Shown here: in pieces, positions 24,696-39,889 of the stretch
How the letters are laid out: each line of letters opens with the position of its first letter
Position numbering within the stretch: the stretch's first letter is position 1
DNA from: Scleromitrula shiraiana
Taxonomy: Eukaryota; Ascomycota; Leotiomycetes; Helotiales; Sclerotiniaceae
Assembly: GCA_028455995.1 (NCBI GenBank)
Contig: JABELC010000006.1
Location: 124,001 to 188,000 of the forward strand
DNA: 64,000 nt
Reading direction: 5' to 3'
Made by a program: the position numbers and the translations under genes
The notes under the pieces: model-generated
Databases searched by the model: none
Told to the model about the DNA's origin: nothing
The model's input: the letters and a program-made list of their open reading frames with translations, nothing else

Positions 24696-27222
24696 CTAAT
24701 TAAATATTTATAAAGAGATTTTAAATCAATATAAATTATAAAAAATATAAAATTAATTATGATTTTTTTATTAATTAATCGATTTATAATTTTGTTAATA
24801 TTAAATTTAATTATAGTAATAATATTAAATCTATATCTTATTTTATATAATTCTAAAATAAAAACGTTTTATATAATTTATTTATATTTAATAAAGGATT
24901 AATGAATAATATTTATATTGTTATTTTTATTAATAAATATTATAATAAAATTGATTTAAAAAAAAAGGTTAATATTATTTATAAAATTTATATTAATAAA
25001 ATAAATTATTTATAATAATTTTATTTTAAAAAAAACAAATATAAAACTATAATTAAAATTGTTAATTTATTATTAAATATATTTATTAAAAATATTTATA
25101 TCGTTTTTAATTAGATTAGTGATTTAAATTATATATAATAAATCAAAAAATATTTTTAATTAATAAATGTTTGCAATATATATATTATAAATTTGTTAAA
25201 TAATATATTGTTTTTTTAGGGAAGTATTTTTTTTAATTTTTATATATAATTTAAAATTAATAGAGAAATAATTTATAAGGTGAAATTTATTATATTGTTG
25301 TTTTTAAATAAATATAATTATATTGTTTTTATTAATATAGATTAAAACATTATTAAATTTGAAAAAGATATTAATTATTAATTATTCTTATATTTTTGAA
25401 AAATAATTTTTTTTTTTGATTTGCATTTTTTTTTTATCTATAAATTTTTTATTAATAAAAATAAAAATATTATTAATTTATAATCTAATTATGCTTAATT
25501 TCTTATTTTTGTTAATATAGAGTAAATAATTATTAAATAAGGAAAAAATTATTTCAAAAGCTTTTATATAATAATTATAATATATAAAATATTAATGATT
25601 TTCTAATTTTATAATATTATAGAATGAGTATATAATCTTAAAAATTATATTTAATTCGAAATCTATTTTTATTAAAAATTTAATATAAAATATATAAATT
25701 AAAGATATTTTTAATTAAATATATATTTATAATATATTATAAAAATATAATTAAATATATTAATATATATTTTATAAAATTATAAAATAAAGTATAATTT
25801 TATAATTAATTTATTAAATAATAAAAGATTTTATTAAAACTGTTTCTTTATTTTCATTATTATAATTTTAAATTATTAATTTAGATTTTTCGAATATTTT
25901 TGATATATCTTTGTTTTTAATAGAGTCGATAAATTTATTATAGAAAATTCGGGTATTTTTTAATATATCGTTTTTTTCAATAATTTTAAATATATTTTTT
26001 TTTAATAAATTATTTATTTTCTTTTTATAAAATAAATGAAATTAATCTATAATTAATAAAAAATTTATAATAATATATATATTAAAGATATTTTTAATAA
26101 TATAATTATTATTATTATTATTATTAAAATATATTTGATTATATTTTAAAGTTTATTTTTAATAAAAAATCTTAATTATTAATTTTAAATATAAAATTAA
26201 AATAAAAATTAAATTAAAAATTGATTTTTTATTTAATATATAAATATTTTTTTTTTAATTAAAATATTTTTAAATTATTAAAATCTTTATTATTAATTGA
26301 ATTTAGAATAAGATTTTTTATTAATAAAAAATCAATTATATTATTAAATGGTTTATTAAATATTTTAAGTTTTTTTTTATATAATTTTATTGAAATATTT
26401 TTAAATTCTTTATTAAAATTGTTTATTTTGATTATATATATTTGATTTTTTATTTTGATAAATTTATATAGTTTATTTTAGGTGTTTTTTTTTTAATAAA
26501 TAAAAATTAAAGATTTGAATTTAAAATTATATAAATAGAATATAAATAATTTATTATATTAATATAAAGTATTTATTATTATTTATTTAATATATTTTTT
26601 TTATATTTTATTTATTATTTTATTGATTATAATGGCATACTATAAAATAGATGGGGTAAAAAAATTAAAAGATATTAAATAGGGAAATATACTAAATATT
26701 AAAAAAGTGAAGATAAAATTATTTAAATTAATAATATTATTAATAATTTTAATGATTATTTATAGTTTTATATTTTTATTGATTTTTTTAATATTTTTAA
26801 GTTTTTTAATAATAATTATATATATTTATTAAATTATTTTATAATAATATTCGATTATTTCAATAAAATAATAAATTTTAATAAATATATATTTAATTTT
26901 AATTATAATTATATAAATATTATTAATAAAGTCTTTTTTTATAAAATAAATTTTTTAATTATAAATAATTAGTTTAAAAAAGTTATTATAAATATTGATT
27001 TATATAAAGTATAGTGTATTTTATATTATTATTATTAATAAGTTTTTAATAAAGTATATAATGTTGAATTAGATTATTTTATTAATAATATAAAGAATAA
27101 GATTATTATTAATATATATTATATTAATTATAATAATAAAGTTGAATTTTATATTATTATAGAATTTGAATTTGAATTTTTTGGGTTTATTAATATAAAA
27201 TTAGTATTTTTTATAGTATTTT

Positions 27223-27612
27223 TGTCACGGTTCTGGTTCTGGTTCTATATATAGTCTAACAGTTGTATAATTCTCGATCAAACAACGTTTACCCTTTTAA
27301 GGTATATTATAGCGTAGTGATTAAACCTAGCTTTAACAGTTTGTTTGATCTACTCGAAGGCTAAATTTCAGTAACTAAAGAAAACTCGCTCAGTGGTTTT
27401 AAATAACTTATATATAGACGTAATAGAGTACACCCCTCTGTAAGATCTGTATCTATATCTCTATCTGCAATGAACAAAGTTTAAAAGGGTACCAACTATC
27501 ACAGTTCTGGTTCTGGTTCTATATATAGTCTAATAGTTGTATGATTCTCGATCAAACAACGTTTACCCTTTTAGGGTATGTCATGGCGTAGTGGTTAGAC
27601 CTAGCTCTGACA
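27223..27612 (+). mobile_element. TRIM element 2 (390 bp)
   Basis: The second copy, inverted relative to TRIM 1. LTRs are 27223-27338 and 27497-27612 (116 bp each; GGTTCT is present three times instead of two). Target duplication ATTTT at 27218-27222 and 27613-27617. It carries a moderate number of RIP-type changes, for example TATCACAG for TGTCACGG at the start of the right LTR. Junctions inside the LTRs (TTTGTTTGATC and GTTTAAAAGGGTACC) resemble those of gypsy E. Confidence 0.88.
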
Positions 27613-28006
27613 ATTTTATAAATTGTTTTAATTGTTTATAGTTAAATTTATTTTTGTAATTAATGTGATTAAATAAGTTGTATAGTTTTTTAATAGAAGG
27701 ATGTTCTATTTGTTTATAAATATATTGTAGTTTGATTTTAGATAAATAGTATTTTATATTTGTGTTTAATGATTTTATAATAAATTATTAGAATTTTTAA
27801 AAAGAGATTAATTAGTTAATAAATGTGTATTTATAGTATTTAATGGTTTTCTATATTTTATTATTAATATATTGAAATTTATTTTTAATATTATTGAATA
27901 AAATTTGAGTATAGTCTATATTTGTGAGATTTAATAGAAATAGAGTATTAATATTGATAATATAAGTATTAATTATGTTGATTGAGTTAATGATTAAGGT
28001 GGTTTT

Positions 28007-28165
28007 TGTGGTTTTACTTCGGTTAAATCGTACGATCTTAGTATTGTAGTTTATGTTTGATATTTTTGTTATTGATCTATTTATGGTATAGATTATTAAA
28101 TTGTATATATATACGATTGTAGTTATATACTTATTATATACTACTTTATAATCTATATCTCAATA
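28007..28165. repeat. Element C left LTR
   Basis: 159 bp, TGTGGTTTTACTTCGG to CTCAATA; immediately preceded by GTTTT. Confidence 0.88.
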
Positions 28166-31100
28166 TTAATATTATTTAAAAAGAAAAAAAATTAAGCTAA
28201 ATTTATTATATATTATAATATTATTTTCCTTTATTTTTCTATAAAATAAATTAAAAAGTTGAAATGTATATAAATAGTATGATTAATAAAGAAAGTGTTA
28301 TTTAAAGAAAATGTGCGTAGAATCGTAATTGCCGTTGTTTTGGTAAGCGTTGTTTTGGTAAATGTTGTTTTTGGAAAGGTTATTTTCGGATCGGAATAAT
28401 GATATCCTGGTGATTTTGATAGGTATCATTATTCTCTGCATCTCTTCTATATTAGTTCCTTATGCTCTTGCATCTTTTATATTAAATCTTTATACTATTG
28501 CATTTTTTATATCCTTTTTGTCGTATTTGTCCTATCGTAATATGCTAATGTACTATATAGGTTAACTTATAATAAATATTAATTTAAACAATTATAATTT
28601 ACCTTATTAGGTAAATAAAATGATTTATTTGTGTTTAACCCATTTTTTTATATTAATATTAACTTTGTTAATATTAATAAAGTTTTTAAAAATAATATAA
28701 AACTTTGATTTTATTATTGCATTAGTAAAATTTGTATTGTTAGTGATTTATTTAATTTTTATGATTTTTTTGTATTTATATAATTGATGAATAAAAACTA
28801 AATCAATTATTAAATATTTTTTTTAAAAAATATTAAATTTGATTAAATAATTATAAAGGGATTTTGAATTAATATAAATTATAAAAAATATGAGATTAAT
28901 TATAATTTTTTTATTAATTAATCGATTTATAATTTTGTCAATATTAAATTTAATTATAATGATAATATTAAATCTATATTTTATTTTATATAATTTTAAA
29001 ATAAAAATATTTTATATAATTTATTTATATTTAATAAAGGATTAATGAATAATATTTATATTATTATTTTTATTAATAAATATTATAATAAAACTAATTT
29101 AGAAAAAAAGATTAATATTATTTATAAAATTTATATTAATAAAATAAATTATTTATAATAATTCTATTTTAAAAAAAACAAATATAAAATTATGATTAAA
29201 ATTATTAATTTGTTATTAAATATATTTATTAAAAATATTTATATTATTTTTAATTAGATTAATGATTTAAATTATATATAATAAATTAAATAATACTTTT
29301 AATTAATAAACGCTTGTAATATATATGCTATAGGCTTATTGAATAATATATTGTTTTTTTGGGGAGGTATTTTTTTTGATTTTTATATATAATTTAAGAT
29401 TGGTGAGAAAGTGGTTTATAAGGTGGAGTTCATCATATTATCGTTTTTGAATAAATATAATTACATTATTTTTATTGATATGGATTAAAATATTATTAAA
29501 TTTAAAAAAAAAATTAATTATTAGTTATTTTTGTGTTTTTGAAAAATAAATTTTTTTTTTAATTTGAACTTTTTTTTTATCTGTAAATTCTTTATTAATA
29601 AAAATAAGGGTATTATTAGTTTATAATTTGATTATATCTAATTTCTTATTTTTATTAATATAAAGTAAATAATTATTAAATAAGAAAAAAATTATTTTAA
29701 AAACTTTTATATAATAATTATAATATATAAAATATTAATGGTTTTTAGATTTTATAATATTATAAAGTAAACATATAATTTTAAAAATTATATTTAATTC
29801 AAAATCTGTTTTTGGTAAAGATTTAATATAAAATATGCGAATTAGGGATGTTTTTGATTAAATATATATTTATAATATATTATAAAAATATAGTTAAATA
29901 TATTAATATATATTTTATAAGATTATAAAATAAAGTATAATTTTATAATTAATATATTAAATAGTGGAAGATTTTATTAAAATTGTTTTTTTGCTTTTAT
30001 TATTATAATTTTAAATTACTAATTTAGACTTTTTGAATACCTTTAATATATCTTTGTTTTTAATAAAATCGATAAATTTATTATGGAAAATTTGGGTATT
30101 TTCTGATATATCATTTTTTTTAATAATTTTAAATATATCTTTTTTTAATAAATTATTTTTTTTTTTTTTATAAAATAAATAAAATTAATTTATAATTAAT
30201 AAAAAATCTATAATAATATATATATTAAAAATATCTTTAATAATATAATTATTATTATTATTATTATTAAAATATATTTAATCATATTTTGGAATTTACT
30301 TTTGATGAAGAATTTCGATTATTAATTTTGAGTGTAAGATTAAGATAGAAATTAAATTAAGAATAGATTTTTTGTTTAATATATAAACATTTTTTTTTAA
30401 TTAAAATATTTTTAAATTATTAAAGTTTTTATTATTAATTAAATTTAGAATAAGATTTTTTATTAATAAAGAATTAATTATATTATTAAATAATTTATTA
30501 AATATTTTAAGCTTTTTTTTATATAATTTTATTAAAATGCTTTTAAATTCTTTATTAAAATTGTTTATTTTGATTATATATATTTAACTTTTTATTTTAA
30601 TAAATTTATATAATCCATTTTAAATATCTTTTTTTCAATAAACAAAAATTAAAAATCTAAATTCAAAATCATATAAATAAAATATAAATAATTTATTATA
30701 TTAATATAGAATATCTATTATTATATATTTAATATATTCCTTTTATACTTCATCTATTATCTTATTAATTATAATAGCATACTATAAAATAAATAAAATA
30801 AAGAAATCAAAAAATATCAAATAAAGAAATATACTAAATATTAATAAAATAAAAATAAAACTATTTAAATTAATAATATTATTAATAGTTTTAATAACTA
30901 TTTATAATTTTATATCTTTATTGATTTTTTTAATATCTTTAAATTTTTTAATAATAATTATATATATTTATTAAATTATTTTATAATAATATTTAATTAT
31001 TTTAATAAAATAATAAATTTTAATAAACATATATTTAATTTTAATTATAATTATATAAATATTATTAATAAAGTCTTTTTTTATAAAATAAGTTTTTTAA

Positions 31101-34100
31101 TTATAAATAATTAATTTAAAAAAATTATTATAAATATTAATTTATATAAAATAAAATATATTTTATATTATTATAATTAATAAATCTTTAATAAAATATA
31201 TAATATTAAATCAAATTATTTTATTAATAATATAAAAAATAAGATTGTTATTAATATACATTATATTAATTATAATAATAAAATTGAATTTTATATCATT
31301 ATAAAATTTAAATTTGAATCTTTTAGATTTATTAATATAAAATTAATATTCCTTATAATACTTTATAAATTATTTTAGTTATTTATAATTGAATTCATCT
31401 TTATAATTAATATAATTAAATAAATTATATAATTTTTTAATAAAAAAATATCTTATTCATTTATAAATATAATATAATTTAATTTTAAATAAATAATATT
31501 TTTTATCTATATTTAATGATTTTATAATAAATTATTAAAACTTTTATAATAAAATTAATTAATTAATAAATGTATATTTATAATATTTAATAATTTTCTA
31601 TATTTTATTATTAATATATTAAAATTCATTTTTAATATTATTAAATAAAATTTAAATATAATTTATATTTATAAAATTTAATAAAAATAAAGTATTTATA
31701 TTAATAATATAAATATTAATTATATCAATTAGATTAATAATTAAAATAATTTTAATAAAAAAAATATCATCAAAATTAAATTTAAAATTTATAATTAAAT
31801 TTAAAATCTTTATATCAATTTAAATAAATTTCTATAATACTAAAAACTATTTATAATTAATAATTAATCATTTTATAATATTAAAATCAATTATTATATT
31901 GATAAATTTATATTTACTATAATATTTAATTTATAAATAAATTTTAAATCTTTAATTAATTTTGTTAATATAAATATATAAAATAATTAGATTATTAAAT
32001 TCTATAATAAAATTATTATAATTATTATCTATAATAATATAAAAACTATATAAAATAATAAATATTTTAATATCATTATTATTATTATTATTATTAAAAT
32101 ATAATTCTAATTAAAATATTTCGATTTTTTTAATTATATAAATAAAATTATTATTATTATTATATTTATTTTAAATATATCGATTATAGTTTTTATTAAA
32201 ATCTTATATATTATTAAAGCTAAATCTCGATTTTATTTTTTAATTAAACTTTTTTTTATAATAATTTGTTTTTTAAAAATATATTTAATTAATTAATATT
32301 CTTCCTTTTTATAAATATAATATGTTTTTTATTTTTGATTATAATAATTATTATTAAATCAAAAAATTCAATTATTAAAATATATATTTTTATTTTAAAA
32401 TCAAAAATTATTATTATTTTAATTGCTTTTTTAAAATTGTTAATTATTAAAATTTTATTTAATTATATTATTATTTTTTTTTTTAAAAACGATTTATTTT
32501 TACATTTATTCTTTATATTTTTCTATATTATAATAAATATATAAATCTTTATAATTATAATAATAAATATTTTAAATAAATCTAAACAATTTTAAAAATA
32601 TATAAAATAATTTTAATAAATTATAAAAAGTTTTATTATATAAATAAAATTATCATATATTCTTAATAATAATCTGAATTTCATAATATACATTTTATTA
32701 AATAAAATTTTATATAATTATTTAATTGATTTTAATAGATTATTTATAATAATAATATAAAGAATAATTTTAAATCAATTATAATATATATCATATTTTT
32801 ATTTTTTATCTTTAAATATTTTCTAAAAATTTTTAATAATTATCTTTTAATTAATATTTAAATTTTTATATTTAATAATATTATGATAATATTTTTAAAT
32901 ATTTTTATATAATATAAATAAAATATTAAAATATCAATATTATTTAAATAAATTGATTTATTTATAATTATTTTTATAAATAATTGATTTATATTTAATA
33001 TTATTTATTTAATTATTATATTTATTATTATTTAATATATATTATTTTATAAAACTTTCAAATTATTTATTAATATTAAATAGAATAAAATTAATTTTAA
33101 AATTTTTAAAATCTAAATAATCGAAAAAATTATTTTCAAAATCAAAGTCAAAGTTAAAATCGAAATTATTATTATTGCCATCTTTTTCTTTAATAAATAT
33201 TAATTTAAAATTAAGTTTCTTAAAATTAAATAATTTTTTTGATATCGCCTATTTCTCTTACTTGTCTTTGTCTTTTTTATCCTTTTTATCCTTATCTTTA
33301 ATTTTATCTTTTTTCTTTAAATTATTAAGTTTTTTAATTATTATAATAAAAATATTTGATTATACATTAAATTATATATCGTAAATTATTATACTTATTA
33401 TTTTTAAAATTTATTCAAATAAAGTTTTAAAAATAAATATAAAAATCAAATTAATATTAATATCAAAATCAATAAAGATATTAATATTAAATTTTTATAA
33501 AAATTACTTAAAAAATCATAAAATAAAAAAATTCTTTTTTTAAATTATAATAAAATATTCTAAAATCTAATTTGTAAAATTGTTTTTAAATATTTATAAA
33601 CTATTATTATTAAAAATATAATAATAAATATATTTTAAAATTTTAAATCAAATATATAATAAAAAAGTTTTATTATTAAAATTGTTTTTAAAATTAAATT
33701 CATTTTTAAATAATTTATAAAATTTATTGTATTTTTTAAGGTTTTAGTTTGAAAGAGAATAGTTTAAAAAAAAAAAATTCTTTTTTATCATATTGATTTA
33801 AAAAAAAAAGTTCGATAAAAATATTTATACAAATAATTAAAAAAAAATATTATATTCTAATAAAGAGAATAAATTTTTTATTATTATATAAAAGAAAAAT
33901 TTAAAAAAGAAAAAAAAAAAAAAAATAGATTATTATAAAATAATAAAAGTTTATTTATTTTTAAGGAATATTTTTAAATTTTTATAAATCTTATTAATTT
34001 AAAAATAATAATATTTTTAAATAAAAATTAAAGTTTTTCAATATAATCTCTATAAATCCAAAAATAATGAATATATAAAAAAAATAAAAAAAAAATAAAA

Positions 34101-34426
34101 AAAAAATAATAAAAAAAATTTTGTTATTATTAAAGTTTTAAAAATTTAAAAATTTAAGGATATTATAAAAGTTGTTGGAAAATATTTTAAAGAAATAAAA
34201 ATTGAAAAATTGAATTAAAGAAACTAGATTAAAAGTATATATAATAAATATAAAAACTTATAATACCATTTTAACATTTATATATTTTATTTTAATATTA
34301 TATATTATTTTTAATCAAAATACTTTATTAATATTTCAAGTTCAATTCCAATCTTTTTAAGAATATTTTTATTATTATAATATTACTTTAATATTTATAA
34401 TATTTAATTTATATAATATTGATCAA

Positions 34427-34585
34427 TATAGTTTTATTTCAATTAAATCGTATAATTTTAATACTATAATTTATATTTAATATTCTTATTATTAATCTAT
34501 CTATAATACAAATTATCAAATCATATATATATACGACTATAGTCACATGCTTATCACATGCTACCTTGTGAGCTATATCCCAATA
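34427..34585. repeat. Element C right LTR
   Basis: 159 bp with start TATAGTTTTATTTC and end CCCAATA, followed by GTTTT. Confidence 0.88.
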
Positions 34586-36485
34586 GTTTTAATAGAGGGG
34601 GTATTATTAAAATTGAATTTAAAATTTATAATTAAGTTTAGGGTCTTTATATTGATTTGAATGAGTTTTTATAATATTAAAAATTGTTTGTAATTAATAA
34701 TTAATTGTTTTATAATGTTAAAATCAATTATTATGTTAATAAACTTATATTTATTATAATGTTTAATTTATAAATAAATTTCAAGTTTTTGATTAGTTTT
34801 ATTAATATAAATGTGTAAGATAATTAAATTGTTGAGTTTTATAGTAATGTTGTTGTAGTTGTTATTTATAATAATGCAAAAGTTGTATAAAGTAATAAAT
34901 GCTTTAGTGTCGCTATTATTGTTGTTATTATTAAAATGTAATTCTAATTGAAATGCTTCGATTTCTTTAATTATATAGATGAAATTATTATTATTGTTAT
35001 ATTTGTTTTGAATATATTAATTATAATTTTTATTAAAACTTTATATATTATTAAAATCGAATCTCGATTTTATTTTTTGGTTAAATTTTTTTTTTGCTAT
35101 AATTCGTTTTTTAGAGGTATATTTAGTTAATTAGTATCTTTTTTTTTATAGATGTAATATATTTTTTGTTTTTGATTATAATAATTATTGTTAAATTAAG
35201 AAATTTAATTATTAAAATGTATATTTTTATTTTAAAATTATAAATTATTGTTTTAATTACTTTTTTAAAATTGTTGATTATTAAAATTTTATTTGATTAT
35301 ATTGTTATTTTTTTTTTTGAGAAACGATTTGTTTTTAGATTTGTTTTTTATACTTTTTTATATTATAATAGATATATAGATTTTTATAGTTATAGTGATG
35401 AATATTTTAAATAAATCTAAGTATTTTTAAAAGTATATAAAATAGTTTTAATAAATTGTAAAAAGTTTTATTATATAAATAAAATCGTTATACATTTTTA
35501 ATAATAAATTAAATTTTATAATATATATTTTATTAAATAAAATTTTGTATAATTATTTAATTAATTTTGATAAATTATTTATAATAATGATATAGAGAAT
35601 GATTTTAAATTAATTATTATATATATTATATTTTTATTTTTCATTTTTAAATGTTTTTTGGAATTTTTTGATAATTGTTTTTTAGTTAATATTTGAGTTT
35701 TTATGTTTAATAATGTTGTAATAGTATTTTTAAGCGTTTTTGCATAATATAAATGAAATATCGAGATATTAGTATTATTTAGATAAATTAATTTATTTAT
35801 AATTATCTTTATAAATGATTGATTTATATTTGATATTATTTATTTGATTATTATATTTATTATTATTTAATATATATTATTTTATAAAACTTTTAAATTA
35901 TTTATTAATATCAAATAGAATAAAATTAGTTTTAAAATCTTTAAAATTTGAATAATTAGAAAGATTATTTTTAAAATTGAAATCGAGATCAAAATTGAAG
36001 TTATTATTATTATTGTTTTTTTTTTAATAAATATTAATTTGGGATCGAGTTTTTTAAAGTTAAATAGTTTTTTAATTATTATTTGTTTTTTTTATTTGTT
36101 TTTCTTATTTTTTTTGCTTTTATCTTTAGTTTTATCTTTTTTTTATTTGTAATCTTTAATAAAATTAATAATAAAGTTTTTTCTATTTTTCTTTTTTAAA
36201 TTATTAAGTTTCTTGATTATTATAATAAAAATATTTGATTATATATTAAATTATATATTACAAATTATTATTCCTATCATTTTTAAAATTTATTTAAATA
36301 AAGCTTTGAAAATAAATGTAAAAATTAGGCTAATATTAATATTAAAATTAATAAAAATATTAATATTGAATTTTTATAAAAGTCACTTAAAAAATTATAA
36401 AGTAAAAAAGTTTTTTTTTTTAGATTATAATAAAGTGTTTTAAGATCTAGTTTGTAAAGTCGCTTTTAAATGTTTATAAAATATC

Positions 36486-36615
36486 TGTCACGGTTCTAAG
36501 ATTCTATACAAATATGGCCTTAGGCCACAAGACCAAAACCACTTCTATATAGTTGGCTTTCTTTAACCAACTTAGATTTAGTTCTTTATAAATCAATAAT
36601 TTTATTACTTTAATA
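36486..36615. repeat. Element E left LTR
   Basis: 130 bp, TGTCACGGTTCTAAGATTC to TTTAATA; aligns along its whole length with the right LTR. Confidence 0.88.
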
Positions 36616-39600
36616 ATTTGATTTATCTTTTTTTATACAAAATCTTTTTTATTTTAAACATATAATCTTCATAATTATTTTAGTTTTTCTGGTTATTTAA
36701 TTTCTATATTTTTTGATATATTAAAATTATAAAAATCTATTTTTTATTTATTTATTTATCTATGCAATTAAACATAATTTTAAATTAAAAAAAAATTTTT
36801 TTTTTATTTATTCATGCTTTTTATTTTATAAAATATCTATCCATAAATAACTTTTGTAATTTATTTTTTAAAATCTATTTCTTATATTTAAATATCAAAT
36901 TTATTTTTTTATTTTTTTATTCTTATTATTATTATTATATATAATTTGTATAATATTAGTAATTTATTAATTATTTTTAATAAAAAGCAATTTCTAAAAA
37001 CAATAGTTATTTTATATAGTTTTAAAAAAATATTTTAATTTTTTAACACTAAAAAACCTTATTATTAAAAAGCCTTTAAAGTTTTTATTACTATTAATAA
37101 TAATAAATAGTCTTTTTTTAATATTTTTTTCGTTATTTTTCATAATTAAGATATAGTTTATTTTAAGGCTAATCAATAATTTATAGTTTTATAAAAAAAT
37201 AATCAAAAATTGAATAATAAGCTTATTAAAATTTAATAAAATCTTAATATAATTCTCCAATCCATTTTAGGCTTTTATAATATTTTTTCCTTAATTTTAA
37301 ACTTAAAAAAGTTTTTTAATAATAAAAAAGATAAAAATATTAAATTTATTATATAAGAAATCTTCTATAATTTTTTTTATTCTAAATTTGTTATTAATAT
37401 TTTCTATTTCTATTTTAAAATAATCAAAATCTTTTATATAATCTTTTTTTTTGATAATATAATGTTTATTCTTTTTCGATTTATTTAATAGATTATTTAT
37501 AAATATCTTACTAATTTTATCCAATAGTTTTAATAAATAATGATTATAATATTTGAAATTTTTTTTATATTCTTTAATATTATAAATAACCAATAGATTG
37601 TCTTTGTTAAATTATACAAATTAGTTATAAATAATTTGATTTAACTAGATTTTTACATTAAGTTTATTTTTTACATTATTAAACTCAATTATAATAATAA
37701 TATTAAAATTGATTTGCTTAAAAAAAAAATTAATAATAATTTGAAAAATTTTCTTCAAAATAATGTCTTTATTTTAATAAATAATAATTTAAAAAGATAG
37801 ATAGTTTTTTTTAATAGACTTTAAAAGAATAAATTTATTTTTATATAAAAAAGTAAATTTATTCTATATTCTAAAATTATTAATATAATTCTTTTTAAAT
37901 AAACCTTTAAAGTTTTAATAATAAATTAAAGTTATAATGATTTAATAAATCTTTCCCAAATCAAATTTATAAAAAAAAAAAGACTATATTATTATATTAA
38001 AAACAAATATATATATTATAATAAAGATAGTTATTATATAAAAAAATGCTCAATCAAAATCATTAATAAAAATTGTAAAATTAATTAAATCAATTTAAAA
38101 CATTTATATAACGTATTTAGTATTGCTATTTACAATTGAAATAATAGTTTCAGGTTTAGGCGAAATTATGAAAAATATTAATTCAAATATTATCAAATAG
38201 GCGATATTGCTTCCTTCGGTTTTTACTAAATGTTTACTTCATTTATTATAATATTAACCCTATTTATAGGTCATATTTTAGAAAAGATTGAGGAAATAAG
38301 AAAAAAAAACATTTTTAATATAAATTGACATTAAAGATCTTTATTTAATTTAAATATATTAATCTATTTTATAAATGATTTAAAAAATGTTTTAAACCTA
38401 AAATTAAATACTTTAAAATCTTTTATATATAGCATTTTGCTATTAAATAACTTATTTAACTTGCTATTTTATAACTTTGTAAAATCAAATCAAAACTATG
38501 TATATTATATTTCTTTTTTTGACTTTAGGTGTTCTATAAAAGCCTTTGTTAATATTTCAATTGTATATTATGATAATTAATATATTTTTAATTTTTTTAA
38601 ATTTTAGTATTTTTTGCTAAATAACAATAAAAAATCTTTTTCTAAAAATGTAATTCAAACTGCTATTATCTACCTTATTATTAAAATATCCAAGAAATTC
38701 CACTCTAAATTTATTTTATTTTTTTTTATAAGATTTAATATTGATATTATTTTAGGTATATTATAGCTACAACTGTATAATCTATATATATATTATATTA
38801 ATAATAATTTAATATTCAATTTTCTTTTATATTTGCAATATTGTTTATTTTTTATTTTGTTATTATATATACTAAAAGTTTTAAAAAAAACCTTAAACTC
38901 TTTTCTTCAAATTTTAATAATTTTATTTCGTTTATGCAAAATTAATATAATTTTTAATACTAGAATAATCATAATTAAATTCGCGTTTATAATAAAAAAT
39001 ATTATAAATAAAAATTTTTTTTATTCATTATTAAAAATAGAAAATAATATATTTAAAGACTTAAGCTTGAATAATAAGATTTTAAATAATAAAAATTCAA
39101 ATAATGAAAATGAAAATGATAATCCAACCCCTAAAATTGATATTATAAAAGATCTTAATAAGAATAAATTTATAACTTGTTTATTATAGTTTAAGCTTAT
39201 CAAAATCGTAATTGACTGATAATATACAGTAATATTTTATTTTTTGCAAAATATTGTAAATAAACCGTTCATTATTTTTGCTTTTAAAAAAACAATTGCT
39301 TTTAATAAGCCAATTAAAATGCATGTTTTATCGACTTTTTCAATATCGTTTTATTATTAATAAAAAAATATTCAAATAGAATAATCCATATTAAATCATT
39401 TATTAAATAATATTTATATAGATTAAAGAATTATTATTACGAATTTATATTAAAATATCTTAAAAAATATTATTTTTTATAAAAATATTAAAATTTAATT
39501 AGACTCTAAATTATATAAGTTTTTAAATAATCATTTCTAAATTCTTGATTTAAATAAAATTTTAAATAAAAATATCAATAAATATATAAAAGATAAACCA

Positions 39601-39889
39601 AATTATAATAAAATATATATCTTATTTAAATTACTATTAAAATACTAAAATCTCATTAATATTTTTTCTAAAAAGCTAATAAATGCTTTATTTAAATATA
39701 TTATTATAAATATTAATATCAATCTAAAACTTAACTTCAAACTTTTTTATAATAAAAATCGTCTTTTCATAATCAAAAAACACAAAATTATTCACAGATA
39801 TATTAATAACAATATAAAAAAAAATTTATTAAAAAATTCATATCATTTATAATAACATCGATATTTTTAATAAAAAAGCCTAAAAAAAG

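Larger units (their letters stand above)
28007..34585 (-). mobile_element. Ty1/copia retrotransposon C, nested in B
   Basis: A 6579-bp third copy of the A/B family. LTRs 28007-28165 and 34427-34585 (159 bp each). Target duplication GTTTT at 28002-28006 and 34586-34590. The host sequence resumes exactly where B broke off, matching copy A near 10.28 kb. It has the same orientation as A and B. Stops throughout; non-functional. Confidence 0.93.
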
